A stretch of DNA of 64,000 nt from Perca fluviatilis (taxonomy: Eukaryota; Chordata; Actinopteri; Perciformes; Percidae), in NCBI RefSeq assembly GCF_010015445.1, contig NC_053114.1, positions 25,687,579 through 25,751,578 on the forward strand, read 5' to 3'. The notes beneath the pieces were generated by a model. The model saw only the letters and a program-made list of their open reading frames with translations, was not told where the DNA came from and searched no databases. Positions 50,430-62,299 of the stretch are shown in pieces; the first letter of the stretch is position 1, and each line of letters opens with the position of its first letter. A program made the translations under genes and the position numbers.

Positions 50430-53130
50430 ACACTGAAATAATACAGGATAATAGGCATCCCCATCCTAAAAAGATCCTGTGACATCAAATGGATGCTTTT
50501 ACTGTATGCAACATGTGAATAACGTGGCAGAGTTGTCAATGAAGACGGTCTCTTAGTGCCTTAGAATCTGTGGACTAATTATGTCTTTTAAAAGAAGGTA
50601 TGAATGTCACCCATAGAAACACTTGTGGCTTACAGATAATTGCATACTTCTGTCTTTGCAGGGTGTTCACCATAGAAATGGTCTTATTTGTGAGATGCGG
50701 GGTGGAGATTGCCTGCAATGCAATAAGTGAGTGTGGTAGCTAAGCAGAGTAGTAGCTGTGACATGGCATTATGGAAAATTACACTTACCATGAGATTACA
50801 TAAACCACTCACCAAGCTGGAATCCAGCTCCTTAAATTAAGAGAACCCATTTCACCCATCAAACAGAGCAAGGTAATGAAATAGCAGACGAGGTCTCAAA
50901 TGTAATTTTCCATGTGGAGTTCTTTTGTGTCGTTATCTCAGAGGGTGCAATAATGATTCTGTGAATGACTTTTGTGCACCCCATAATGGCCCACAGTAGT
51001 TAAGGCCACAGTGTGTAAAACTATAATTACCATGTGATTTCAAAACTCAACATTTTCAGCTAGTTGTATAGACATATCCTGGCCTTTTTATGATTAGAAC
51101 AGCAATGTCAAAAATATTCCATTTTGAGCAACACAACCAACTATGAACATTTGCATTGAGTAAAATTCCATTCACTTTCAAGTTATTAAAACTAATTAAT
51201 TACCTCGGTTTATGGAATGAAGTCTTTGATGGCAGGTATTTTAAAGACCTTGAGATTTCTTTTACAGGGCAAACTAAAATTAATAAAAAATCTATGGAAA
51301 TACAGTATTTACAAAGCTTTACCACACACGGTTAAGTTCAGGCATGCAGTAAATCAGGCTTGCAATAAATCAAAATCAACTGAATAGGTTTGAGCCCTAG
51401 TCTTTAATTGAAAGAATATACCTTTTGGATCACACACTTAACTAATTGAATTTCAGAAAAGAAAACGTGGTAGATGGCAGGGAAATTTTTAATTATCGCA
51501 GTCATGTCGAAAATATGTCCCATTTCTCAAACACCAAACTACGCAAGAATGTCAGGTCAAAACTATTGATTCTGTATTGTATTTTCTATTAGGTTTCATG
51601 AATAAATCTACATGTTTGGAGTACAGATGAATGAATAAACAAGGTTTTCAGTACCAATTTCCGCGTGTCCACTGGAGAGGCTACAAAGCTTGCTTATGCC
51701 GCCTCTGATATTGGCTATGGCCTAGTGTTTATTTCATGCCTCTTTGAACCTGCAGGCTGAGATGCCGTGAATCTGTCTGATATCATTCCACTCAAATCTG
51801 AGGCCTGGATCCCACCGCCCAGCAACCATCAGGCCACTGTGGGATCAATCTTTGTTTGCTAGAGAATAGGATTGATTTACAGGTTCTGTCAAAGCAGCCC
51901 TCTTTACCTGCCTCAGACTGAGAAAAAGGTAGCAACAACACGACCTGGAAAACATCAGATATGTCGGCTAAAGGTCCTCCACTCAACAAAGGCAAAATGG
52001 ACTTTAAATCTAAGACACAAGCAATTCTCCTTCTGAGGATACATCCCTGTCCTGCCAGTAATACCAAAATATATATATATTTTTAATACAATTCACTATT
52101 CAACCACAAAATGTAATGAAAGCTCAGAAGACATTTGCCTATCAAAAATTTGCAGTGCATTCCAGACAGAATACGCCCATGTCACCGTGGTGTGGAGTGC
52201 GAGCGGAACACATAAAGCTCAGGAAATTAAAGCTGTAAATAAAGGTCCGTCAGATAAAGGATCTCCTGACAGTTATGAGAGCAGAGCAGGCCGAGAGCTG
52301 GCCACTGGCTCATTCAGGACGCGTGCGGATGGGCATGAAAAAACAAATCACAGTGATGACGAGCATGAAGGCCACCATTTGCATTTGGCTCTGCCAATTC
52401 ACACCGACTTTCATCTCTTTTCTTCTTCTTTAGCCATCATTTACCCCTTATATACTTCTTTCCTCCCTGTCTCTCCACATTCCTCCTTTCCTCTCTCTCT
52501 CTTTTCTTTTGGCAACTCCTGCATGTTACACTGGACTCATTCATCATAAAACAGCCCCCTGAGAGGTGCTGTGTTTTTTATACAATTTACCAATTATGTA
52601 TATTGTGACTTTATTTTGGGGATGCCTACGGGTGCATTAAGAATATATTAGCACATAAATATCTTTGAGATATCATCATCAGTAATGTAGATATGACACC
52701 CAACAGGTAAAGGCATGTATTGTTCATAGGATGTTGTACCATATAACACATTGCCTAGCTCTAGGAAGTTGAGTTTGTTTGTTTTGTTGGCAGACTGGAC
52801 AAAAATCTGACATACCTTAAAAGTTACAAGGATGTTAAGAAAATTCAATTTAATTGTCTGCACCTTTTGGGCCATGTACAGTTTGAAAATACTTGGCCAT
52901 TTTCTATGTCAACTGTTTGGCATTGAAAGAAGACAAAGTCAGCTATGTAAGAAATAATCAAAACCTGTGACTTAGTGGTATTAAAGCCACCCTATTCACT
53001 ATTCAGACACACCACACTACACTAGGGTAGTGACATGATCACAAAAATCATAAGCCAAACTAAAGCTAAATTAATTTTGGGCACTCTGTGGATATTGAGA
53101 AATAAGGATCCAAGGTTGAGACACTAAGCA
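50430..53130. other. tead1 5' intron, mostly single-copy
   Basis: No repeat ends recognised. About 52180-52550 is GC-richer and has a 120-codon plus-strand open frame with no family resemblance. It may be conserved regulatory DNA, but I have no direct support. Confidence 0.35.
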
Positions 53131-53142
53131 GGTAGTTATTAA

Positions 53143-53916
53143 GCCTCTGGGGTCTAAGCCATTTTTTCCCCCCAATCTTTCAGTCGCCTGGTTTCCTTGT
53201 GTAATAATGCTTGTATAACCTCAACCCTGTAATGCGCAAACAAGTTATAGACAAAAAAAAAATTTCAGGACAACCTGGGCTATCAGGATATGTATGCCGC
53301 AGGGTTTTCACATGAATGTATAAATTGTTATATGACTTTAAAGACAAAAGAAAAAACTAAACGGAAATTGAATCTCCCAGAAATGTATTCATCACACAGA
53401 ACAATAATGAACAAGACTTTTGGCTTTTGAAAATTGTTCTCCAAAGTCTTGACAATCAAGGTAAACAAAAATAAACACCCTCACTTACACAAATAAAAAA
53501 CTATACTGACAATAAGTCACATAAAATATGTAAAAACCCAATAAAACTAGCTATCTAATCTACACATTATTTATTACAATTACGCCGTTATATCATTATT
53601 TCAGCTCTGCAGTTCCAAGAAAGTAAGATGCTACCATGAAGCGACGCGGACATATCTTGTTTCGCGGAATATGATATATAATTTCATCATCGTGGATTTA
53701 TTGTACAAATGTTACAAAAATACACTGCAGTTTCAGTTAGATTACAAAGCTTCTGGAGGGCCTAGAATTGCAAAAGAGACCTTGTTGAAATGCCACAGAT
53801 CTTAGCTCCTGGATGCAAAAACAAGTAAGTGTCTACACTGCATTGATCTAAAGATATTGAAAATGAGATAAAAAGTATAATTTATTGTTGTATACTACAT
53901 CGTTGGCCCCACAGGG
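53143..53916. mobile_element. TTAA-flanked MITE (CTCTGGGGTCTAAG ends)
   Basis: Left GCCTCTGGGGTCTAAGCCAT. Right, in reverse complement, CCCTGTGGGGCCAACGATGT. TTAA lies on both sides (53139-53142 and 53917-53920). It is 774 bp and non-coding. Confidence 0.75.
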
Positions 53917-53920
53917 TTAA

Positions 53921-56640
53921 GTAAGACACTATACTAAAATGCTACGTGTAGCCAACACTAAACAAAAAATTGAATCACTGTTTTCGTGAATATTCGTCCA
54001 TCAGCAACCAAAACCTGGTTGAAAAACCATCGAAACATCTGAACATATGGAATCTTGAAACCATAGCATAAAGATACCATTCACAGTGTTTAAAGAATAA
54101 ATTTGGCAATTTTCTAGATTTTTCATATCGTCAACGAATCCCATGAAAAAACAAAACCAACAATGAACTAATCGTACTAACAAAGGTTGTCTGTGTAGCC
54201 TAATACAACGTATCCCTCTGTGCCATAAAAGTCTACTGTTACTATAACTATTAAAAACATAAATGAGCCTCGCCATTGCACTGCGTGACATTTGACCTTT
54301 ATTACTATGAACATGGGCACTGTAAATACACCATTCTGCTGACTTAAATATATATAACAAGAGCACCAAATGTGTATTAATCCGCAGCTGAAAATAGTCC
54401 CCAACAAATGCTCTACTTGCGCTTGTTTAGGCAACGTTTCCTAAAAACTACAGTGCCAAGGTGTTTTAGAAAACTATTTAGGCTTAAAAAAAATGAAAAT
54501 ATATATTTGTGACCTGAAGCTTTATGTCTTTAGTAGGAACAAATGGACTGAGGGCCACAGACAGGAAATTGAGATGGACTGACGCACCTTTGGTTTTGTT
54601 CTCTTCATGCTTTTTGTTGACAATAACAAAAATAAAGAATATCTGCAACATATCTTTTAATTTGATGAAATACGAAAAAAAAAAGAAAAAAGGGATATTG
54701 AAGGATGTAGTGTTTGTTTGTTGACAGAACAGCTAACCTTTGTTGGTGATATAATTATAAACCAACAAGACTCCTTGTTGGAAATGTATACTATTTGGAT
54801 CTATTAAACAGAGAGAGAGAAAAGTTTGGATACAGCTCTCCATTGCTGTGTCCCAGCTTGGATTCCAAACTAATTTACTGGGTACAGCCTGCATATTAAT
54901 GTTGGGAGCTTACCCTCCAGTCTATCTGTGCCTCCACTGAATCCAGGGCACCTTTAGGGCAGAGAGAGAGCCTGCCTGATCTGTGTCAGCCATGATAACA
55001 ATACAGCGACCATTGATGAAAGGTCTTGTGGAAATTTATTACAAGCAACGGAATACGGTGCCAGAGAGACTGAATAACCCACATTTGAATACAAGCCACA
55101 AATTATACACAGTTTCAGTAAATGAAGTGACTGTGTGCCTTTGTTCTATGGGCTTCCTTTCACTAGTGGAAAGCTGAACACCACTACCGCTCCTATGGCC
55201 AGCACTGAGAAAGGAAGTTGTTGAAGCCGAGATTTCCTGCTGCATTGTGGTTAAGAACTCAAAATGTGTATAGTGGTTACAGAAACTGACTCATCTAATG
55301 ATTCATGAAGTACATATTGCTTTTCATCTCTGTGTGATCATGAGGAAGCTCATGTATTAGTCTTTTAATTCCAAATAGGAATAGATAGAAAAAATACATG
55401 TCCTAGCAACTTAATAACTTCTGAAAGAACTACACATCAATTATGAGCGGTTAAGACATTATGCTGTCCAAATGTCTTTTTCCCAAAATGAAGGAGACCG
55501 CCATATGGGAAACATTATAAGGCTGTAATATTAAAGTGGTAAGCCTTCAAAGGGTCATAGAAGCTCAATCATTTGGTGCTTTATGTAAAACTAGAAAGAC
55601 TCAAACATGACTTGTTCGTTTTGAATGATTAGGCAAAGTCTTTTACAACTGGAGCAAAATGGGAGTAGACTTAAACACAGCCTGTCTTCCATAAGTATGC
55701 ACAACGAGAAAAAAAAAACGGTGTTGCACTCACTAAGGTGGTTGACAGGGCCAAAGTGCATTCGGTAGCTGGCAGTCATTTTATGGCTGCAGTACTGAAG
55801 CAGATTTACTAAGATGACGTCAGTGGCTTTGAGCCAGCTTTTCCTTTTTGGTGGCACTCTCCGCTGGCCTCAGTGGGCCCTGCTCAAACTGCTGAGCAGC
55901 AGTGCATACTCTAAAATTCCCTTTCTAGACCAGGGTTTACCTCAGGGCACACACAGTCTGGAAGCCTGCAGGAGTGTCCCCTTTTTAAAGCGTGCTTTGA
56001 CTGCGGAGAACACTGATGTTTTGATGTGATTCTACCCCTGCCACACATCACATCTAATTACACAAATAATGACTCTGTGTCCGGATTCAATTACAGATCA
56101 CAGATCTTTTTCTAGCCAGGAATTTTCATAACAAAAAAAAAATGATGTATTATTATTTCAATTAAAATGTGGGACACATAATGTGTTCACATTCCCATGA
56201 GGAATTTCACAGGCCTTTTAATAGAAATAGAAAACATGCCTTGTTGCACATACGTTTGTATTTTCAGTCAAGTGAAGCCTTTATTTCTAAAATCAATATC
56301 CTGTTCATGCATGTATGGTATAGAGTACTATCCAGAAACAATGTAAAAACAGAGAACTACCAAAGCTATTAACTGTTGACATTAACACATATAACAACTA
56401 ACTTAAGTGTTACAAAGGTGCAACCCACCAACCAAATACCAAGACAGAGAAATAAAGACGTTTCCTCATCTGTGTAGACAAACACTAGTAAACACAAACG
56501 ACTGCTAAAAGTTATAACTGCATTCTCGTGCAGAAAAACTGCTGTTCAACATTACAGTGTGTTAAACTTTTATTAACCGGATAGCAATAACCTCAAACTA
56601 AATTTGTGACCATTTCGATTTAAAGACTTTTGTATAAAAT
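53921..56640. other. tead1 5' intron, no element recognised
   Basis: AT-rich intronic DNA with no supported exon, repeat end or long tandem repeat. Open frames in it (up to 122 codons) look like chance. Confidence 0.4.
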
Positions 56641-57340
56641 TAGAGCTGGCCCGACACTATTTTTTTGCTTCCCAATACCGATTCCGATACCTGAACTTGC
56701 GTATCGACCGATCCCATACCAGCGTGTAATATATTTTATTATGTTTTAACAGCTGTATATCCCTGTATGGATGTGATATTATTATCTATCTTTGTTGTCG
56801 GTCTGGCTCAGGTTAAACTCTTTGTGAAACATTAACAAACACAAACAATGAATGCCACAGAACGTTATTTTATTATGCAGTTTGACAGTCAGTTCAGAAC
56901 TCCAGTAAGACTAAAAAATAGTCAATTTTGTGGCCGGGTTAGCTCAGTTGGTAGAGCGGGCGCACATATATGAAGGTGTGTACCGCGACGATTTCCTGCA
57001 TGTCATCCCCCTCTCTCTCCCCTTTCATATCTATCTGTTTTTTCCATTAAAGGCTGAAATGCCCCAAAAAAATCTTTTAAAAAAAAATAGTCAATTTCAA
57101 ACAAATTTTAGTGGAATTAAAATGAGATGCCATCCTGAGAAAATAAATACATCAATGCTCTAAAGCACCTGTTGCATAGGAGCACGGACTACACAGGTGC
57201 TTCTCTCCAACAGCAAGTTAGGACTCTCACACACAGAATGTATTTCTTAATGTGCTTAAATTATAAACAGTCAGGAACCATTTGTGGTTATCCAAAAAGC
57301 TAAAGGAACAGTTTTATTTAGTGTTATTCTGAGATTTAAG
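56641..57340. mobile_element. hAT-like element, left part, hosting a SINE
   Basis: Left end TAGAGCTGGCCCGACACTAT with CCCAATACCGATTCCGATAC arms, as in fish hAT MITEs. The right end is not found, so the limit given is approximate. Confidence 0.4.
56929..57081 (+). mobile_element. tRNA-derived SINE, family 3, with target duplication and lost B-box
   Basis: GGCCGGGTTAGCTCAGTTGG, then TAGAGCGGGCGCACATATAT is an intact tRNA-like A-box region. The expected GGTTCGA-type B-box is absent. The body resumes at TGCATGTCATCCCCCTCTCT and ends in an A-rich tail. AAAAAATAGTCAATTT flanks both sides (56913-56928, 57082-57097), a 16-bp target duplication. Confidence 0.88.
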
Positions 57341-57560
57341 TGTCACTGATAGTTTTAGTGTTTTCGTGTGTTTTCGTCAGAGAAGTGTTCGATAGCACAC
57401 TTCATTATCTACACTATACTAAGTATATCTCCAAGTGTCATAAGTAAACATCACCATATTCTGTCATTACTGTATGCAAAGACTGCACAAAATTATTTGT
57501 CATAAACATGGTAAGAGCTATAATTTAAATAGGCCTACATAAAAATGTATAGGTGAGGAG

Positions 57561-58531
57561 TAGGGATGTAACGATTACCGGTGTAACGGCTAACCACGGT
57601 AAAATAGTTGACGATAACAATTACCGTTTTCATTTAAAATATCATTATTATCACAGTGTGGAAACCGTGTGTTCCCAGCTTCATCAGAGTCTCCTGAAGT
57701 TGCAGCAGCTCAGCTGTAAACAGACTTTTTTCTTTATCATTTCTTTCCCATTTTCGGACTTGTTGAAGTGATGTGTGTAGCCTAGAAAGTAAGTGAAAAC
57801 TATTCTGTAGCTTGCTAAACTGTCATGGGTTTTACTTTTATATTCAGGTTGTGTTAGGGCAATATGCTAGCAAGGTGCAATCGCCAGTAAACAGACTAGC
57901 GCTGTGGAGCCACGTGCTTAGCTATTAAAATGTGTATTACACTGTTTGCTCCGTTATGGATATGTGTGCTGTAATAGATGTGGCTTATTCTCAGTTTGTG
58001 TTACTGAGCAATATGTTACATTTATGTTAATTATTACAGAGAAATTATTGTAATTCTTAGTATTGTTTCTTGTTATATGCTGGTGGCTATAACATTTAGT
58101 TTTGGTAAATAATGTTTATAGTAAGTCAGATGCTTATTAATGTGCGTTATTATTTGTTTATATTTCAGAACCACATCCAACTTCACATGTAACGTCAAAT
58201 ACAACTTCATAGTTAACTTCATATTCGAGTTGTAAATAAATCTTCCTGGATCTCAAAGTCAGACATCTCTGGTTCAAGTTCTTGCCGGACACCCTACAGC
58301 GGGCCAGTGTTTCAGTAGTCTGTTTTCAATAGTTTTTACAAGCCTATTGCCTATATTTTTGTAATATACTAAACACTATTACACTTTTTGAAACTATTTC
58401 AGCTTGTGTAGGCCTATCAGTGCTTTCTAAACATATTGAACACACTTTAAAAATACAACGATAATACCGAAAACATGATAATTTTGGTCACTATAACCGT
58501 GAGGTTAAATTTTCTTACCGTTACATCCCTA
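57561..58531. mobile_element. hAT-like element with perfect 8-bp target duplication
   Basis: Left TAGGGATGTAACGATTACCG. Right, in reverse complement, TAGGGATGTAACGGTAAGAA. Flanks are GTGAGGAG on both sides (57553-57560, 58532-58539). It is 971 bp, with no transposase frame. Confidence 0.93.
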
Positions 58532-59440
58532 GTGAGGAGTCTGGTGTGTGTGTGTATACCCATTAGCAAAGACATTGGATAAATATTTGACCAAAAATAT
58601 TAGTTTCTAAAAGTCGACAACCCTCGCACAGTATGGACAACCAAAGTAAAGAAGTGAGTCACTTGGCTCCAAGAAGTAACACAGTCCACTTTGTGCTTCA
58701 CAAAAGCACATTATTCTGTCCAGACTTCACAACAGATAGACTACACTTTCTGTAGTTCTTTCCTCAGACCTCAACAAGGCAACAAAACCTGAAAAATGTA
58801 TTAAAGTTACACATCGCCCGTGTAATGTAAAAAGTGCTGTTAAATGTTGCTCAAGACTAAATCCAATTTTTTTTTTAAACGTTTATATACAGAAAGACAA
58901 AGGCTCAGTGTCATCATAGCTGTGAACATATCTTTGTTGTAGTCTCTTTATCAAACTATAGGCAATGCTTAAAATGATGCACTATGCTCCATCAAAAAGC
59001 AGGGGAAGTTTAGTAACTCCTAGTTTCAGAGGTAAAGCCTCATTCAGTTAAACAAAAACAACATCCTATTCTTGCACAAATGTTATGCAGGCTTCAGTCC
59101 AACAGGTCCACTGGTTGCATAATCTAAAAACAAAGCATCTATTTCTACCCCTAATGTTTTCTTCCAAGCAAGCAGATTTACACGGTGACATGTCTGGGGT
59201 TACGCCTGACTGCATTCAGACTGTTTCCTGAAAATGAAAACAGCCCTTTCATGTTAATTAATTTTTATTTTTTTTATTTTGTCTTTTCAACGTCTTTTTT
59301 TTGTCTCATAACAAGTTACATAAAATGATTAACAGCATTAACTGTAAGAAAAGGCATCTGGTCATAACCAGCTGCTTTGACATTAAAAGCAAAAGATGTG
59401 GGAGGCTGTAGGTGCTGCAGCCAAAAACTTGTAGTAACGT

Positions 59441-59476
<36 letters not shown>
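59441..59476. repeat. (TAG)n microsatellite
   Basis: Twelve TAG units. The poly-Leu, poly-Val and poly-Ser open frames over it are products of the repeat. Confidence 0.95.
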
Positions 59477-60110
59477 AAGTAGGGATGAAAAATGGATGTT
59501 GTTCAAGTTTGTGCAGGTCTTTTTTTCAACCCATTGCTCAGTTGTGTCACTTCCTCTGTTAAGCTTACTAATACAAAACAGCAACTTTAACAATCTAGTT
59601 TTTGTTGTTGTTGTTTTTTAGAAGCGATGGCAACTGAAGCCACAAGATGTCTGACTAGACAGCTGATTGAGATACTAAAAAACTATTGGAGAGCTCACTA
59701 GAGAGTGAATGAGGTTATTACATAATTCTAAGCTAAATTAATGAAGTATATTGACACCTTGATGGAATCACAACAGCATATCTGAGCTGTGTAAACAACT
59801 GTGGCCTGATGACCTGACTGGGCTGTTTGTTCAAAGCAAACCAAATCTGGCCATTTAAAGTCGCAAATACACAGAAAAGTGTCAGGGGTAAAAACAAATG
59901 GAGACTAACCAAAGTCTGGCACAAAGAGGACATCCTTCAATGTTTTGTGCAACAGGGTGTACACCCACTTTTAAAGCCAACTTTACTGTTGCTAATGAAA
60001 GCTTTTGGCCTTATTCTCATCCCTCTCTTTGCATAATAGCCTGTGTAATTTCCCAGAGTCCACAAAAAGCTATGGGGATGAAATCATTGTAAGGAGTACA
60101 ACTTTGTGTG

Positions 60111-60139
60111 ACACACACACACACACACACACACACACA
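60111..60139. repeat. (CA)n microsatellite
   Basis: About 14 CA units. Confidence 0.95.
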
Positions 60140-60575
60140 GCTGGCATACAGTTGGAGGGGAGATCAGTTTTAGCTGAGCAGGCATTTCCCAAAGCAGAGG
60201 AAGGAGAAGGAAAACAATGAAGGAAATCCCCCAAAAAGCTGCATATAAGCATCAATTTAAGCTATTTCCTTCTTAATAGATATCCAAAGGGTTTAGCTGA
60301 AGCAGGCCACTTTAATAGTATTTTTAAAAGGCCAAAGTAACGCAAAACCTATGGAAAAATACAATGTACTGCATTGTTTTTCTTTAAGTAGTAGCCTAAC
60401 GTTAGTTTTGGGGTACTCAGGGAAAGACACAGGGGAGCTTTAATCCACCACACAAGCCTTTCCCTCCGGTTCACTCGGTTTCGTTTACAGTTACAGTAAC
60501 GTTAAGTTAACAACATGGAGCACGTACGCTGCTGAGAGGAGTAACGTTAACAAACATTAAAAAAAATGTACTTAC

Positions 60576-60835
60576 ACAAAACTTCGATGGCGATTAAAAA
60601 AGCACGGTCAAAACGTGTTGAAGCAACAAGTCTCTCCACCGTGTTTTCTTCTTCGAGGTGGTCCGAAAATGCTCCAGTGAAATCTTCAACAACTCCCGCC
60701 GGCTGAGCCAACTACGGAGGAAAACAGCAACGTTTTCAACCGTCATCTTGTCCACAAAAAAAATCGTTATTCTTGCGGTCTATTTTTTTTTTTAGTTCAT
60801 CCCGAATCCCGCGGGGACTTTCTGGGGATCTGACA
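60576..60835 (-). other. tead1: Probable tead1 5' exon (exon 1)
   Basis: On the minus strand, a consensus donor TTTTGT|GTAAGTACA ends at 60576, about 30 bp beyond the expected start site of a TATA-like box plus roughly 260 bp of sequence. The exon has a frame open for 45 codons (60711-60576) that runs into the donor in phase 1, and a separate 50-codon ATG frame from 60746. Gene order and strand fit a first exon of tead1, 20.7 kb upstream of the start exon. The 5' boundary is a guess from the TATA position. Confidence 0.5.
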
Positions 60836-60858
60836 CAGGACAACACGGTCCCTGAGGC

Positions 60859-60866
60859 TTTTTATA
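60859..60866 (-). promoter_or_regulatory. TATA-like / MEF2-like box of tead1 promoter
   Basis: The minus strand reads CCCCTATAAAAAGCC. TATAAAAA fits a TATA box, and CTATAAAAAG is also close to the MEF2 consensus, which would suit a muscle-expressed gene. It lies 283 bp before the GTAAGT donor of the probable first exon. Its function is inferred from position only. Confidence 0.4.
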
Positions 60867-61309
60867 GGGGCGTATGATGGGGCTTCTTTTAAAAAATGTG
60901 AAAAATGTCAAAGATTTTCGCTGCCATGTCAAAGCCATGGGCTACAACAGTGAGTGTTCAAAGTGAGCACCCTGTTGCAAACAGCGACCAGAATCGGCCA
61001 TCTATCTCAGCGTTTGGTAAGAGACGACCTAACGTTACTTTACGCCATGGGATAAATAGTAAATACCTAAATAAGCCGACATTTTTAATAAACTGCCCAA
61101 TATTTACAAATACGCCAACTAAAACCCAACGAACAGAAGTCTACAACCAGTTTGGATACCTGCAACTACCATTGCAACTTACCTCGTTATTGATATCTCA
61201 TATAAAAAAAATGTCCCCTTTTTTGACAAATGGGATGTTATGGGGTATTTTTTTTAATACTATGTCAAGTTATTCTGGTGTTTCTGGGCCAGCCAGGAAG
61301 GTGTAGGTG

Positions 61310-61500
61310 AATCGCGCACTGACGGAGATGCGAAGAATGCTCGGAATGAGAAGAGGAATGAAATGAACGCAAAGAGCGAGTTTGCGCCGGGGCGGAGCGA
61401 GAGGTGGCGTCATCCCGAGCCCAGCAGCCAGCCTGGGCAGCGGGCAGCAGCAGCAGGGACAGGGGAGGGTACAAACAAAACATCCCGAGAAATGACGCCT
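61310..61500 (-). promoter_or_regulatory. CpG-rich upstream segment with clustered M-CAT motifs
   Basis: This is a short GC- and CpG-rich stretch in an otherwise AT-rich region, upstream of the tead1 5' exon. On the minus strand it has CATTCC at 61360-61355, CATTCC at 61348-61343 and CATTCT at 61339-61334, three TEAD-type M-CAT motifs within 27 bp. It also has GC-box-like GGGGCGGAGC and a CAG/GCA-rich tract. It is likely promoter-proximal DNA or the real CpG-island start of tead1. Confidence 0.45.
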
Positions 61501-61609
61501 TCAGGGACACCACGAAGATCAGATTTTTACACCGCCACAGCCCTGAAGTCCACTTGTAACAGCATCGATCCAGCTACAGTTATCAATACAGAACAAAGTC
61601 CCTCACAGA

Positions 61610-62100
61610 CAGTGGTGGAAGAAGTATTCAGATCTATTCAGCAATTCAGCAATACTACAATGTAGAAATACTCAGTTACAAGCAAAAGTACAAAAGTATC
61701 AGCATCACAATACACTGAAAGCACCTAAAGTAAACGTAAGACTACTTATGATGCAGAATGGCCCATTTTAGAATAATATATACCTGGATTATAATTAGTG
61801 ATGCATTATTGTGTACATCACTTTAATGATGCAGATGGTAAAGGTGGAGCTAATTTTAATTACTTTATACACTTCTGGGTAGTTTAACCAGTGGTGGAAG
61901 AAGTACTCAGAGCTTTTACCTAAATAAATTAGCTATTCTACAATGTAGAAATAATCTTTAAATAAATAAATAAACTTAAAGTACCAACTGTTAAAGTACT
62001 CATTTTGCAGAATAGTCAATTTTAGAATAATGTATATTACATTATTGGATTTTGATTATTAATGCATTAATGTGTACATTTCTTATGCATATGTACTGCT
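61610..62100. mobile_element. Two tandem left-half copies of a CAGTGGTGGAAGAAGTA element
   Basis: CAGTGGTGGAAGAAGTATTC (61610) and CAGTGGTGGAAGAAGTACTC (61889) each open a related segment through CTACAATGTAGAAATA, AAGTAC...AAAGTA, GCAGAATGG/AATAG and TTTTAGAATAATATATA. This left terminus is common in fish hAT-type MITEs. Neither copy has the matching right end. Confidence 0.65.
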
Positions 62101-62260
62101 ACACTGTTATATTGTTGTACTATACTGTATATTCGGTTATTCTAAACTATATTACTACACTAGAGCACCTTGTACTATGTCTAATTTCCCTCACTATATC
62201 ATAATGTAGCTACTATATGATACTATAACACAGTAATTTCCCAGTTTGGGATTAATAAAG

Positions 62261-62296
<36 letters not shown>
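62261..62296. repeat. (TATC)n microsatellite after a LINE/SINE-like tail
   Basis: TTGGGATTAATAAAGTC followed by TATC units. A TTAATAAAGTCTATC junction is a usual 3' tail of fish non-LTR elements, but I see no element body. Confidence 0.7.
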
Positions 62297-62299
62297 CCT

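Larger units (their letters stand above)
58540..60560. other. tead1 5' intron next to the first exon
   Basis: AT-rich sequence without recognised elements apart from the TAG and CA microsatellites listed separately. Confidence 0.4.

Noticed and set aside
52187..52549. 120-codon plus-strand open frame in the 5' intron
   Set aside because: No family resemblance, and no splice or promoter context. Treated as chance in a GC-richer stretch.
56929..57000. Possible tRNA gene (GGTTAGCTCAGTTGGTAGAGC)
   Set aside because: Only the head is tRNA-like, no acceptor stem or B-box. The target duplication and A-rich tail show a SINE.
60905..61306. 133-codon plus-strand open frame upstream of tead1
   Set aside because: No recognisable domain, it overlaps the likely tead1 promoter on the opposite strand, and its composition looks like chance.
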